Below are positions 1-5,872 of a stretch of 8,401 nt of DNA, piece after piece. The first letter of the stretch is position 1. Every line of letters begins with the position of its first letter. The stretch is taken from positions 1 to 8,401 of the forward strand of contig JAAXHB010000155.1 in NCBI GenBank assembly GCA_012271125.1. Reading direction: 5' to 3'. Below the pieces are notes generated by a model. That model ran no database searches and was not told the origin of the DNA. It worked only from the letters and a program-made list of their open reading frames with translations. A program made the translations under genes and the position numbers. Source of the stretch: Actinomycetota bacterium. GTDB taxonomy: Bacteria; Actinomycetota; Acidimicrobiia; Acidimicrobiales; Aldehydirespiratoraceae.

Positions 1-91
<91 letters not shown>

Positions 92-102
92 TTTCTCACA
101 CC

Positions 103-131
103 GGTGAGGCTCGCAATTTGCGAGCCTCACC
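103..131 (+). terminator. Strong stem-loop after 5S rRNA, probable terminator
   Basis: A perfect 14-bp inverted repeat: GGTGAGGCTCGCAA at 103-116 and TTGCGAGCCTCACC at 118-131, with a realistic loop of about AATTT. It lies about 12 bp after the 5S end and is followed only by a short CTTTAC tract, so the U-run is weak. Position and stem strength support a role in ending the rRNA transcript. Confidence 0.7.
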
Positions 132-145
132 TTTACAATCCACCC

Positions 146-171
146 GAGACCCGTACACCCCTACGGGTCTC
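146..171 (+). other. Second stem-loop of the post-5S hairpin cluster
   Basis: A perfect 10-bp stem, GAGACCCGTA (146-155) with TACGGGTCTC (162-171), around the 6-nt loop CACCCC. No U-tract follows, so this is not a standard intrinsic terminator. It could slow polymerase or protect the RNA 3' end. Confidence 0.6.
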
Positions 172-173
172 AC

Positions 174-220
174 GCTCGCCTCACCAGCGAGCAGAGTAAG
201 TCTCGCAAGCGAGCCTTACT
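174..220 (+). other. Third and fourth stem-loops of the post-5S cluster
   Basis: Two adjacent inverted repeats. GCTCGC (174-179) pairs with GCGAGC (187-192) around a 7-nt loop. AGTAAGTCTCGC (195-206) pairs with GCGAGCCTTACT (209-220) with one T-C mismatch; the innermost pairs would open to form the loop. Both share the GCTCGC/GCGAGC theme with the first hairpin at 103-131, so alternative pairings among them are possible. Confidence 0.5.
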
Positions 221-222
221 CC

Positions 223-254
223 AGAGCCTCGGGATCACACCCTCCCGAGGCTCT
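223..254 (+). terminator. Fifth stem-loop, possible terminator before the TPR gene
   Basis: A perfect 12-bp inverted repeat, AGAGCCTCGGGA (223-234) with TCCCGAGGCTCT (243-254), around an 8-nt loop. The sequence CCCCTTTCTC follows, a short pyrimidine-rich tail. It lies 36 bp before the next start codon, so it would separate rRNA transcription from the TPR gene. Confidence 0.55.
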
Positions 255-290
255 CCCCTTTCTCGGCCCCGCCTTCGCTAGCGTCAAGGG

Positions 291-962
291 GTGACAGGGT
301 TAGTTCGGGAGCGCAGGCCACTTCCATCTCGGCCTGCGGTGTGGGTGGAGCCTCGCAAGGCGTTTGTAAAGGCCCATGGCGCGGCTCGCGGAGAGCGCAC
401 TGCCAAGCGTTTTGAGGCGGCGGCCAAGGCATTCCGAGCAGATCGCCATGAAGAGGCCCGCAAGATTTTGGTGCCAATTGTCAAGTCATTCCAAAACGTC
501 GCAGATGTTCGGGAGCTATACGGGCTGGTGCTCTACCGGCTTGGGAACTTCGAAGCGGCGCTGGAGGAGCTAGAGGCGTTTCGAGAGCTAAGCGGAACGA
601 CCGAACAGCATCCGGTGCTCGCAGACTGTCATCGGGCACTCAAAAACTGGACAGATGTTGACGCACTCTGGGAGGAGCTTGGTGAAGTATCACCCGATGC
701 AAGTCTGGTAACCGAAGGGCGAATTGTGGTTGCCGGTGCCATGGCAGATCGTGGCGAAGTCCCGCAGGCAATTATGTTCCTAGAAAAGGGCTGGAAGCTT
801 CCTAAACGCCCCCAGCCCCATCATTTGCGCCGTGCCTATGCCCTCGCCGATCTTTTTGAGCGAGCCGGTCGCAAGCCCCGAGCCCGTGAGCTGTTTGCCT
901 GGGTTCAAACCCATGACCCCGACCTCGCAGACGTCACCCACCGCGCCACCACCCTCAACTAA
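291..962 (+). CDS. Tetratricopeptide-repeat (TPR) protein
   Basis: A 223-residue soluble, charged, helical protein with no signal peptide or membrane segment. TPR-like helix pairs can be read at about residues 41-66, at 74-100 (clearest: LYGLVLYRLGNFEAALEELE) and at 181-207 (AYALADLFERAGRKPRAREL). More degenerate repeats lie between. TPR proteins are scaffolds for protein-protein contacts; the partner here cannot be inferred. The GTG at 291 is the first start after the hairpin cluster. The AAGGGG just before it overlaps the start codon, so it is poorly placed as a ribosome site. GTG at 339 (residue 17) is an alternative start, and the first 20 residues look unstructured. The gene stands alone, with about 120 bp before the next gene. 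The TPR call is firm; the function is unknown. Confidence 0.85.
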   Translation: MTGLVRERRPLPSRPAVWVEPRKAFVKAHGAARGERTAKRFEAAAKAFRADRHEEARKILVPIVKSFQNVADVRELYGLVLYRLGNFEAALEELEAFRELSGTTEQHPVLADCHRALKNWTDVDALWEELGEVSPDASLVTEGRIVVAGAMADRGEVPQAIMFLEKGWKLPKRPQPHHLRRAYALADLFERAGRKPRARELFAWVQTHDPDLADVTHRATTLN

Positions 963-1051
963 ATCACATTACCTAGCCTTCGCAACCCGCCACGTCTAGG
1001 CACTAAACCAACCTTCTAAAATGTGACGACATGAAATAACATTTAAAGTGT

Positions 1052-1076
1052 TATATTATCCTTGTGGGCAAGGAGG
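1052..1076 (+). promoter_or_regulatory. Candidate -10 element and perfect Shine-Dalgarno for the small membrane protein
   Basis: The stretch 1010-1060 is noticeably A+T-rich. It contains TATATT (1052-1057), overlapping TATTAT, which would serve as a -10 hexamer; no convincing -35 is seen at the right distance. AAGGAGG at 1070-1076 is a full match to the 16S anti-Shine-Dalgarno. It lies 2 nt before ATG 1079 and 5 nt before ATG 1082, which favours 1082 as the start. It is the best ribosome binding site in the window. Confidence 0.5.
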
Positions 1077-1081
1077 CAATG

Positions 1082-1318
1082 ATGGCAGCAACGATGACAA
1101 CAAAAACACTTGCGACTGGAATTTCGCATGAACAGGCTTTGAAGCTTGTACACCTTGGCAAGGTTTTCGGGAACATAACGGCAGTAAACGCATTCCTAGT
1201 ATGCGTATTGATGATTTTTCTCGGGAACTTACTTGCTGCGGTGTATTGCCTCATCTTGAGTCCTCTTTGTTACTTCTCATTCCGACGACGCTGTCAGCGT
1301 TACGCGTACGGTCGCTAG
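1082..1318 (+). CDS. Small predicted membrane protein, unknown function
   Basis: A 78-residue protein that I do not recognise. A polar, Thr-rich N-terminus (1-30) is followed by a long hydrophobic stretch, about residues 33-66 (NAFLVCVLMIFLGNLLAAVY at the core). This is long enough for two short membrane helices turning at Gly48-Asn49, or one long helix. The tail ends with the basic segment FRRRCQR, which favours a cytoplasmic C-terminus by the positive-inside rule. Four Cys (41, 56, 63, 71) are present. The start at ATG 1082 is chosen from the AAGGAGG site 5 nt upstream; ATG 1079 and GTG 1064 are in-frame alternatives. Base composition and codon use are more A+T-rich than in the neighbours, so it may be acquired or simply lineage-specific. 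fbaB starts 25 bp after its stop, so co-transcription is possible. Confidence 0.6.
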   Translation: MAATMTTKTLATGISHEQALKLVHLGKVFGNITAVNAFLVCVLMIFLGNLLAAVYCLILSPLCYFSFRRRCQRYAYGR

Positions 1319-1343
1319 GTGGGGAGTTGGTAACTTTGAGGGT

Positions 1344-2393
1344 GTGGACGTCTCATCTCTTCTCGGTGACCAAGCCGAATACCTGCTAGGGCACAAGAGT
1401 CAAACAATCTCAGCGGAGTCACTGGCTTTGCCAGGGCCTGATTTCATAGAGCGGGTCTTCGCACAAAGCGACCGCACCCCCCAAACGCTGCGCAGCCTGC
1501 AGTGGTTGCTCAACTCGGGACGGCTCGCCGGCACCGGACACGTATCGATCTTGCCGGTTGACCAAGGCATCGAGCATTCCGCTGGCGCATCGTTTGCACC
1601 CAACCCTGCTTACTTCGATCCGGTCAACATTGTCGAGTTAGCCATCGAAGGCGGCTGCAACGCGGTGGCATCAACATTCGGGGTGCTGGCGCTTGCGTCA
1701 CGCAAATATGCGCATCGCATCCCATTCATCGTCAAGCTCAACCACAACGAATTACTGACCTACCCAGAGTCCTATGACCAGGTCATGTTCGGCTCAGTAC
1801 AACAAGCCTGGGACTTAGGCGCAGCCGGCGTAGGCGCAACCATCTACTTCGGATCAGAAAACGCCCGCCGCCAAATTGGCGAAGTCGCCGACGCCTTTGC
1901 CGAAGCACACGAGCTCGGCATGTTCACCGTGCTCTGGTGCTACCTACGCAACTCCGCTTTCAAAGCCGACGGCACCGACTATCACGCAGCTGCAGACATC
2001 ACAGGACAAGCCAACCACCTCGGCGTCACCATCGAAGCCGACATCATCAAACAAAAACTCCCCGAGAACAACGGCGGCTACACCGCCATTGGTTTTGGCA
2101 AACACCACAAGCTCATGTACGACAACCTCTCAAGCGACCATCCCATCGACTTGTGTCGTTACCAAGTCGCCAACTGTTACATGGGGCGCATCGGGCTGAT
2201 AAACAGCGGCGGGGCGTCGTCGGGTGCCACCGACCTCGCTGAAGCCGTCGTCACAGCGGTGATCAACAAGCGAGCCGGTGGGATGGGGTTGATTTCGGGC
2301 CGCAAGGCTTTCCAGCGTCCGATGTCTGAAGGCGTGGAGTTGCTCAACGCCATCCAAGACGTCTACTTGGACTCTTCAATCTCAGTTGCTTAG
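1344..2393 (+). CDS. fbaB: Class I fructose-bisphosphate aldolase (FbaB/DhnA family)
   Basis: This 349-residue cytosolic enzyme interconverts fructose 1,6-bisphosphate with dihydroxyacetone phosphate and glyceraldehyde 3-phosphate through a Schiff base, in glycolysis and gluconeogenesis. It is collinear with E. coli FbaB (about 350 residues) from the first residues (LLGDQAEYLL) to the end (QDVYLDSSISVA). Hallmarks are LAGTGHVSILPVDQGIEHSA at 61-80, IPFIVKLNHNE at 126-136, VGATIYFGSE at 163-172 and IKQKLPENNGG at 235-245. Lys236 aligns with the Schiff-base lysine of FbaB. The GTG start at 1344 fits the family N-terminus. No well-spaced Shine-Dalgarno is visible; TGAGGG lies only 1 nt upstream. 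An 88-bp gap separates it from the next operon, with no clear terminator. Confidence 0.97.
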   Translation: MDVSSLLGDQAEYLLGHKSQTISAESLALPGPDFIERVFAQSDRTPQTLRSLQWLLNSGRLAGTGHVSILPVDQGIEHSAGASFAPNPAYFDPVNIVELAIEGGCNAVASTFGVLALASRKYAHRIPFIVKLNHNELLTYPESYDQVMFGSVQQAWDLGAAGVGATIYFGSENARRQIGEVADAFAEAHELGMFTVLWCYLRNSAFKADGTDYHAAADITGQANHLGVTIEADIIKQKLPENNGGYTAIGFGKHHKLMYDNLSSDHPIDLCRYQVANCYMGRIGLINSGGASSGATDLAEAVVTAVINKRAGGMGLISGRKAFQRPMSEGVELLNAIQDVYLDSSISVA

Positions 2394-2418
2394 GTCCCCG
2401 CTTACAACAAATAATCCG

Positions 2419-2440
2419 CATTCCAGCCTGATAAAGGTCA
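2419..2440 (+). promoter_or_regulatory. Upstream copy of a shared 22-bp block (candidate operator)
   Basis: CATT, two variable bases, then AGCCTGATAAAGGTCA. A near-identical block lies at 7705-7726, before the acyl-CoA ligase gene (18 of 22 identical; two of the four differences are T/C inside the 16-bp core). It ends 41 bp before GTG 2482, and a CGCTG follows 3 bp later. It may be a regulator binding site, or GATAAA may act as a -10 element. The identity of any regulator is unknown. Confidence 0.45.
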
Positions 2441-2481
2441 GCTCGCTGCGACTCGTATGTCCACAACTAGCCTGATCGGTC

Positions 2482-3942
2482 GTGTTGGCGGGGTATCGGC
2501 CTAAGGGTGGATACGACGAGGCATTTGAACCAGACGGCACAGTCCGGCCTGAATATCGCCGAGTAGTTGAGCATTTTCGCAGCATCGACATAGATGAGGT
2601 GCGCCTCATCGAAGCTCACGTCAACGAAGAGTTCCTACGCCAAGGCATCACCTTCACCGTCTACGGCGAAGAAGCCGGCACCGAACGCACCTGGCCTATG
2701 GACTTGTTCCCGCGCTTAATCGCCGCCGCAGAATGGGAACAAGTCGCCGATGGACTCAAGCAGCGAGTAGCAGCCCTTAACGCCTTCTTGGCCGACCTTT
2801 ACGATGGCGAAGCAGCAGCTGTCAACGAAAATATCGTCCCGCGTTGGCTCGTTACCTCATCGCAAGGCTTCGAACGCAACGCCTATGGCATCACCGTCGC
2901 CCATCAAGCACACTGCAACATCGCCGGCATCGACCTGGTGCGTGGCGGCGATGGTCGCTACCAAGTGCTTGAGGACAACCTGCGCAACCCCAGCGGCATC
3001 TCATATGTGGTGCAAAACCGCGCCGCCATGGCAAAGGCGTTCCCAGCCCTATTCGACGGTCACACTGTTGAACCCGTCGAGCATTACGGGCACATGTTGC
3101 GTGTCACCTTGGAGTCGATGGCACCCCCACAGTCCGCTCACTCCACTCCACACGTAGTCGTGCTCACGCCTGGGCGTTTCAACTCGGCATATTTCGAACA
3201 CGTCTACTTAGCTCAAGCCATGGGCGTGGAGCTAGTCGAGGGCTCAGACCTAGTAGTCGACGATCAGGTCGTGTATGCCCGCACCATCGGAGGCCTCACA
3301 CCAGTTGATGTGATCTATCGCCGCATCGACGACGACTTCCTAGACCCTGTGGCGTTTCGTCCGGACTCGTCGCTTGGCGTGCCCGGCCTGCTAAGCGCGC
3401 TGCGGGCAGGCAATGTGAGCGTGTGCAACGCCATCGGTAACGGCGTTGCTGACGACAAGGGCATCTACCCCTATGTCCCCGAACTAATCCGCTACTACCT
3501 AAACGAAGCCCCAATCATCGACAACGTGCCCACATACATGATGTGGGACGCCGAGCAGCGAACCGAAGTGATGGGTCGCCTCAATGAGCTAGTCGTCAAA
3601 CCCGTTGCCGAATCAGGCGGTTATGGCGTGCTAATCGGGCCCTCCGCTACCGATGCAGAGCTTGCCGACGCTCGCCGGGCAATCGAGCAAGACCCACGGA
3701 ATTGGATCGTTCAAGAAACCGTTCAGCTCTCGAGCCTGGCAGCACGAAGCGACGACCATTTCGAACCTAGACATCTTGATCTGCGTCCTTTCATCTTGAC
3801 GGGTGAACAAACGCGAGTATTCCCTGGGGGTCTGACACGAGTCGCGATGCGACCAGGCTCGATGATCGTGAACTCGTCTCAAGGCGGCGGCTCGAAAGAC
3901 ACCTGGGTGCTTACACACACTGACGCAGTTGACGTTTCGTGA
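2482..3942 (+). CDS. Circularly permuted ATP-grasp family protein (predicted amide ligase)
   Basis: A 486-residue soluble protein of the circularly permuted ATP-grasp family (formerly DUF404/DUF407). Its members are predicted to use ATP to join a carboxylate to an amine; substrates are not established. Visible family blocks are an N-terminal YRPKGGYDEAF (5-15), ITFTVYGEEAGTER (56-69), VLEDNLRNPSGISYV (162-176), VIYRRIDDDFLDP (277-289), NAIGNGVADDKG (316-327) followed by YPYVPELIRYY, LVVKPVAESGGYGV (370-383, with a Lys and glycine-rich loop of nucleotide-binding type), RPFIL (435-439) and NSSQGGGSKDTWVL (464-477). The length is normal for a stand-alone member. GTG 2482 fits the family N-terminus but has no Shine-Dalgarno; it may be a leaderless start. 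It is first in a four-gene unit and overlaps the alpha-E gene by 4 bp (GTGA). The family is certain; the reaction is predicted. Confidence 0.93.
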   Translation: MLAGYRPKGGYDEAFEPDGTVRPEYRRVVEHFRSIDIDEVRLIEAHVNEEFLRQGITFTVYGEEAGTERTWPMDLFPRLIAAAEWEQVADGLKQRVAALNAFLADLYDGEAAAVNENIVPRWLVTSSQGFERNAYGITVAHQAHCNIAGIDLVRGGDGRYQVLEDNLRNPSGISYVVQNRAAMAKAFPALFDGHTVEPVEHYGHMLRVTLESMAPPQSAHSTPHVVVLTPGRFNSAYFEHVYLAQAMGVELVEGSDLVVDDQVVYARTIGGLTPVDVIYRRIDDDFLDPVAFRPDSSLGVPGLLSALRAGNVSVCNAIGNGVADDKGIYPYVPELIRYYLNEAPIIDNVPTYMMWDAEQRTEVMGRLNELVVKPVAESGGYGVLIGPSATDAELADARRAIEQDPRNWIVQETVQLSSLAARSDDHFEPRHLDLRPFILTGEQTRVFPGGLTRVAMRPGSMIVNSSQGGGSKDTWVLTHTDAVDVS

Positions 3943-4967
3943 TACTCGCACGACACGCCCAGGCCCTGTTTTGGGCAGGCCGCTACCTCGAGCGAGCCGA
4001 ATCGACTGCGCGCTGCTTTGAGATCGAGTCCAACTCGATCATGTATCTCATGCCCGACGCCGCCAAAGACGAATGGCTGCGCATCGTGGCATCACTAGGG
4101 CTCAACGACGAATTTGCCGCCGTTGGCGGACTAGCCACTCGCCGAGACGTGGCGTCGTTTCTGCTGTCCGATCTAGAAAACCCCGGCTCGGTCGTGTCGT
4201 CGGTTACCTCGGTGCGAGAAAACCTGCGCATGGTGCGAGACCGCATCCCCATAGAGCTATGGGACGAAGCCAACTCGCTGCATTTGGCGTTGCGCAACGC
4301 CATGAACAGCCACTCCGAACCCCATGACGTGTTCTTGATGGTGCGCCGATCCTGTCAAGCCCTAAGCGGCGTGTTGAGCGAAGCCATGCGCCGAGACGAA
4401 GGGCATGCCTTCATCGTTTTAGGACGCATGCTCGAACGCTGCGTGTTCACAGTCGGGCTGCTCGGCTCGCATCTCGGAAACGTAAGCACAGCCGCCACCG
4501 ACCCGACCCGTAACTGGCTCAACGCCGCCCGACTGCTGCGCCTGACCAGTTCCCTACAGGCGTTTCGCCGTGCTTATGGGCATCGTGGCGATCCGACGAT
4601 TGTTGCCGAGTATTTGTTGTCGGCGCAGGTCACGCCACGTTCGGTGTTGTCGTCGTTGATGGTCGCCAAAGAGCGTTTAACGAAGCTCGTTGAGACCGCC
4701 CCCAGCCTCGACGCTCCTCGTCGACAACTGGGACTGCTGTGCGCTCGACTTGAGCTAAGCGACCGTCACGACCAGCTAAACAGCGACGCTGTTGGCCTGC
4801 TCGAAGGCCTGTCAACTGAGCTACAAGACCTCGCCGACGCGGTGCTTAACGCAATCGTTCCTCAAGACCCGACACCGGGCCTAAGCGCCCACTATGTCCG
4901 CCCAGGCACTCCAGGTGCACCAGCCTTCCCCACAGGGACTAGTTCTCAGGAAGCTGTTCAGCAGTGA
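3939..4967 (+). CDS. Alpha-E domain protein (partner of circularly permuted ATP-grasp)
   Basis: A 342-residue, almost wholly helical protein of the alpha-E family (formerly DUF403). The signature is at the N-terminus, ARHAQALFWAGRYLERAEST at residues 4-23. Further conserved blocks are SVRENLRMVRDRIPIELWDE (91-110), LGRMLERCVFT (161-171) and TPRSVLSSL (232-240). The last 30 or so residues are Pro/Thr/Ala-rich and probably disordered. The biochemical role is unknown. Genome comparisons place it almost always beside, or fused to, a circularly permuted ATP-grasp protein, so it is probably a partner or substrate-handling subunit. GTG 3939 overlaps the upstream TGA, with no ribosome site of its own, so translation depends on coupling. 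Codons around 4555-4700 shift from C-ending to T/G-ending. Confidence 0.92.
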   Translation: MILARHAQALFWAGRYLERAESTARCFEIESNSIMYLMPDAAKDEWLRIVASLGLNDEFAAVGGLATRRDVASFLLSDLENPGSVVSSVTSVRENLRMVRDRIPIELWDEANSLHLALRNAMNSHSEPHDVFLMVRRSCQALSGVLSEAMRRDEGHAFIVLGRMLERCVFTVGLLGSHLGNVSTAATDPTRNWLNAARLLRLTSSLQAFRRAYGHRGDPTIVAEYLLSAQVTPRSVLSSLMVAKERLTKLVETAPSLDAPRRQLGLLCARLELSDRHDQLNSDAVGLLEGLSTELQDLADAVLNAIVPQDPTPGLSAHYVRPGTPGAPAFPTGTSSQEAVQQ

Positions 4968-5872
4968 AGCTTGAAATCCATCACAAAATGGCGTTCGCAT
5001 ATACCAAACCGGTTCACGAGTCCCTAAACGAAATCCGCATCCGCCCTCGTGACGGCGTCCTGCAAAAAGTCCTCGGCTATGAACTGCAGGTTGACCCGCC
5101 GGTCCGGACGCACTCCGCAGTCGACTACTGGGGCACCACCGTGGAACAACTCGGCGTAATGGATGCCCATCAAGGCATGGAAATCACCGCTAATGCAATG
5201 GTCGAAACAACGCCTCGAACTCCCGACTTCAGCCTCGCCTCACCTGCCACGCTCCAACCACTGGATTTTCGTTCCGTGCATGCGGAGTTCTTGAGACCGT
5301 CAGCCCATGTCCACTGGCAAGCCGGCGACGAAATAGCCCCGCTCGGCACCGCCGCAGTAGACGGCTGCGCCACGGTAGGGGAGATGGTTGCTGCCATCGA
5401 CCGCAGCGTCCAAGACACGCTCACCTACGAGTCTGGCACCACACAGGTAGGCACCTCGCTCAAAGAGCTATTGGAAATCAAATCCGGCGTGTGTCAGGAC
5501 TTTGCGCACCTCGCCATCGGAATGCTGCGAAGCGTCGGCATTCCCGCTCGATACGTGTCGGGGTACCTGTTTGAGACCAGCGGGCAAATGTCGCAAGGGT
5601 CAAAAGAGTCGGAACCAAAAGAATCAGCAGAATCAGAAATAGCCGCAGAATCAGAAATAGCCAACGTGCAAACGCACGCCTGGATAGAGGTATACGACCC
5701 CGAAACCGGCTGGCAACACCTCGACCCCACCAACAAGGGTCATGTCGGCCCTGACCATGTTGTCATCGGTCATGGTCGTGACTACGGCGACGTGCCGCCT
5801 GTCCGCGGGGTTTATATGGGCGCTGCCACCGTCGACGTCGACACCGGCGTCACCATCACCAACCACACATGA
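4964..5872 (+). CDS. Transglutaminase-like cysteine protease
   Basis: A 302-residue protein with the N-terminal beta region of bacterial transglutaminase-like proteins (residues 1-105: MKLEIHHKMAFAYTKPVHES, NEIRIRPRD) and a papain-like core. The catalytic triad is visible as Cys177 (SGVCQDFAH), His238 (THAWIEVY) and Asp254 (HLDPTN). GIPARYVSGYL (192-202) is the usual strand between Cys and His. No signal peptide is seen, so it should act in the cytoplasm. Relatives of this module are predicted to hydrolyse or transfer amide bonds. Residues about 206-235 form an unusual acidic Ser/Glu/Lys/Ala insert before the catalytic His, carrying a perfect duplicated hexapeptide. GTG 4964 overlaps the upstream stop by 4 bp; AGGAAG at 4948-4953 is a fair ribosome site. 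It overlaps the deacylase gene by ATGA. Confidence 0.94.
   Translation: MKLEIHHKMAFAYTKPVHESLNEIRIRPRDGVLQKVLGYELQVDPPVRTHSAVDYWGTTVEQLGVMDAHQGMEITANAMVETTPRTPDFSLASPATLQPLDFRSVHAEFLRPSAHVHWQAGDEIAPLGTAAVDGCATVGEMVAAIDRSVQDTLTYESGTTQVGTSLKELLEIKSGVCQDFAHLAIGMLRSVGIPARYVSGYLFETSGQMSQGSKESEPKESAESEIAAESEIANVQTHAWIEVYDPETGWQHLDPTNKGHVGPDHVVIGHGRDYGDVPPVRGVYMGAATVDVDTGVTITNHT
5627..5662 (+). repeat. Perfect 18-bp tandem duplication inside the transglutaminase gene
   Basis: GCAGAATCAGAAATAGCC occurs twice, back to back (5627-5644 and 5645-5662), in frame, encoding AESEIA twice (residues 222-233). A partial related stretch, AAAGAATCA, precedes it. The perfect identity suggests recent slippage. The location is a variable loop just before the catalytic His, where expansion would probably be tolerated. 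Confidence 0.9.

Noticed and set aside
972..1000. CCTAG/CTAGG inverted repeat after the TPR gene as a terminator
   Set aside because: The stem is only 5 bp with a 19-nt loop and no T-tract, too weak to call.
2469..2476. 8-bp direct repeat AGCCTGAT at 2425-2432 and 2469-2476 before the ATP-grasp gene
   Set aside because: It is short, with no matching second copy before the acyl-CoA ligase gene, so it gives little support for a binding site.
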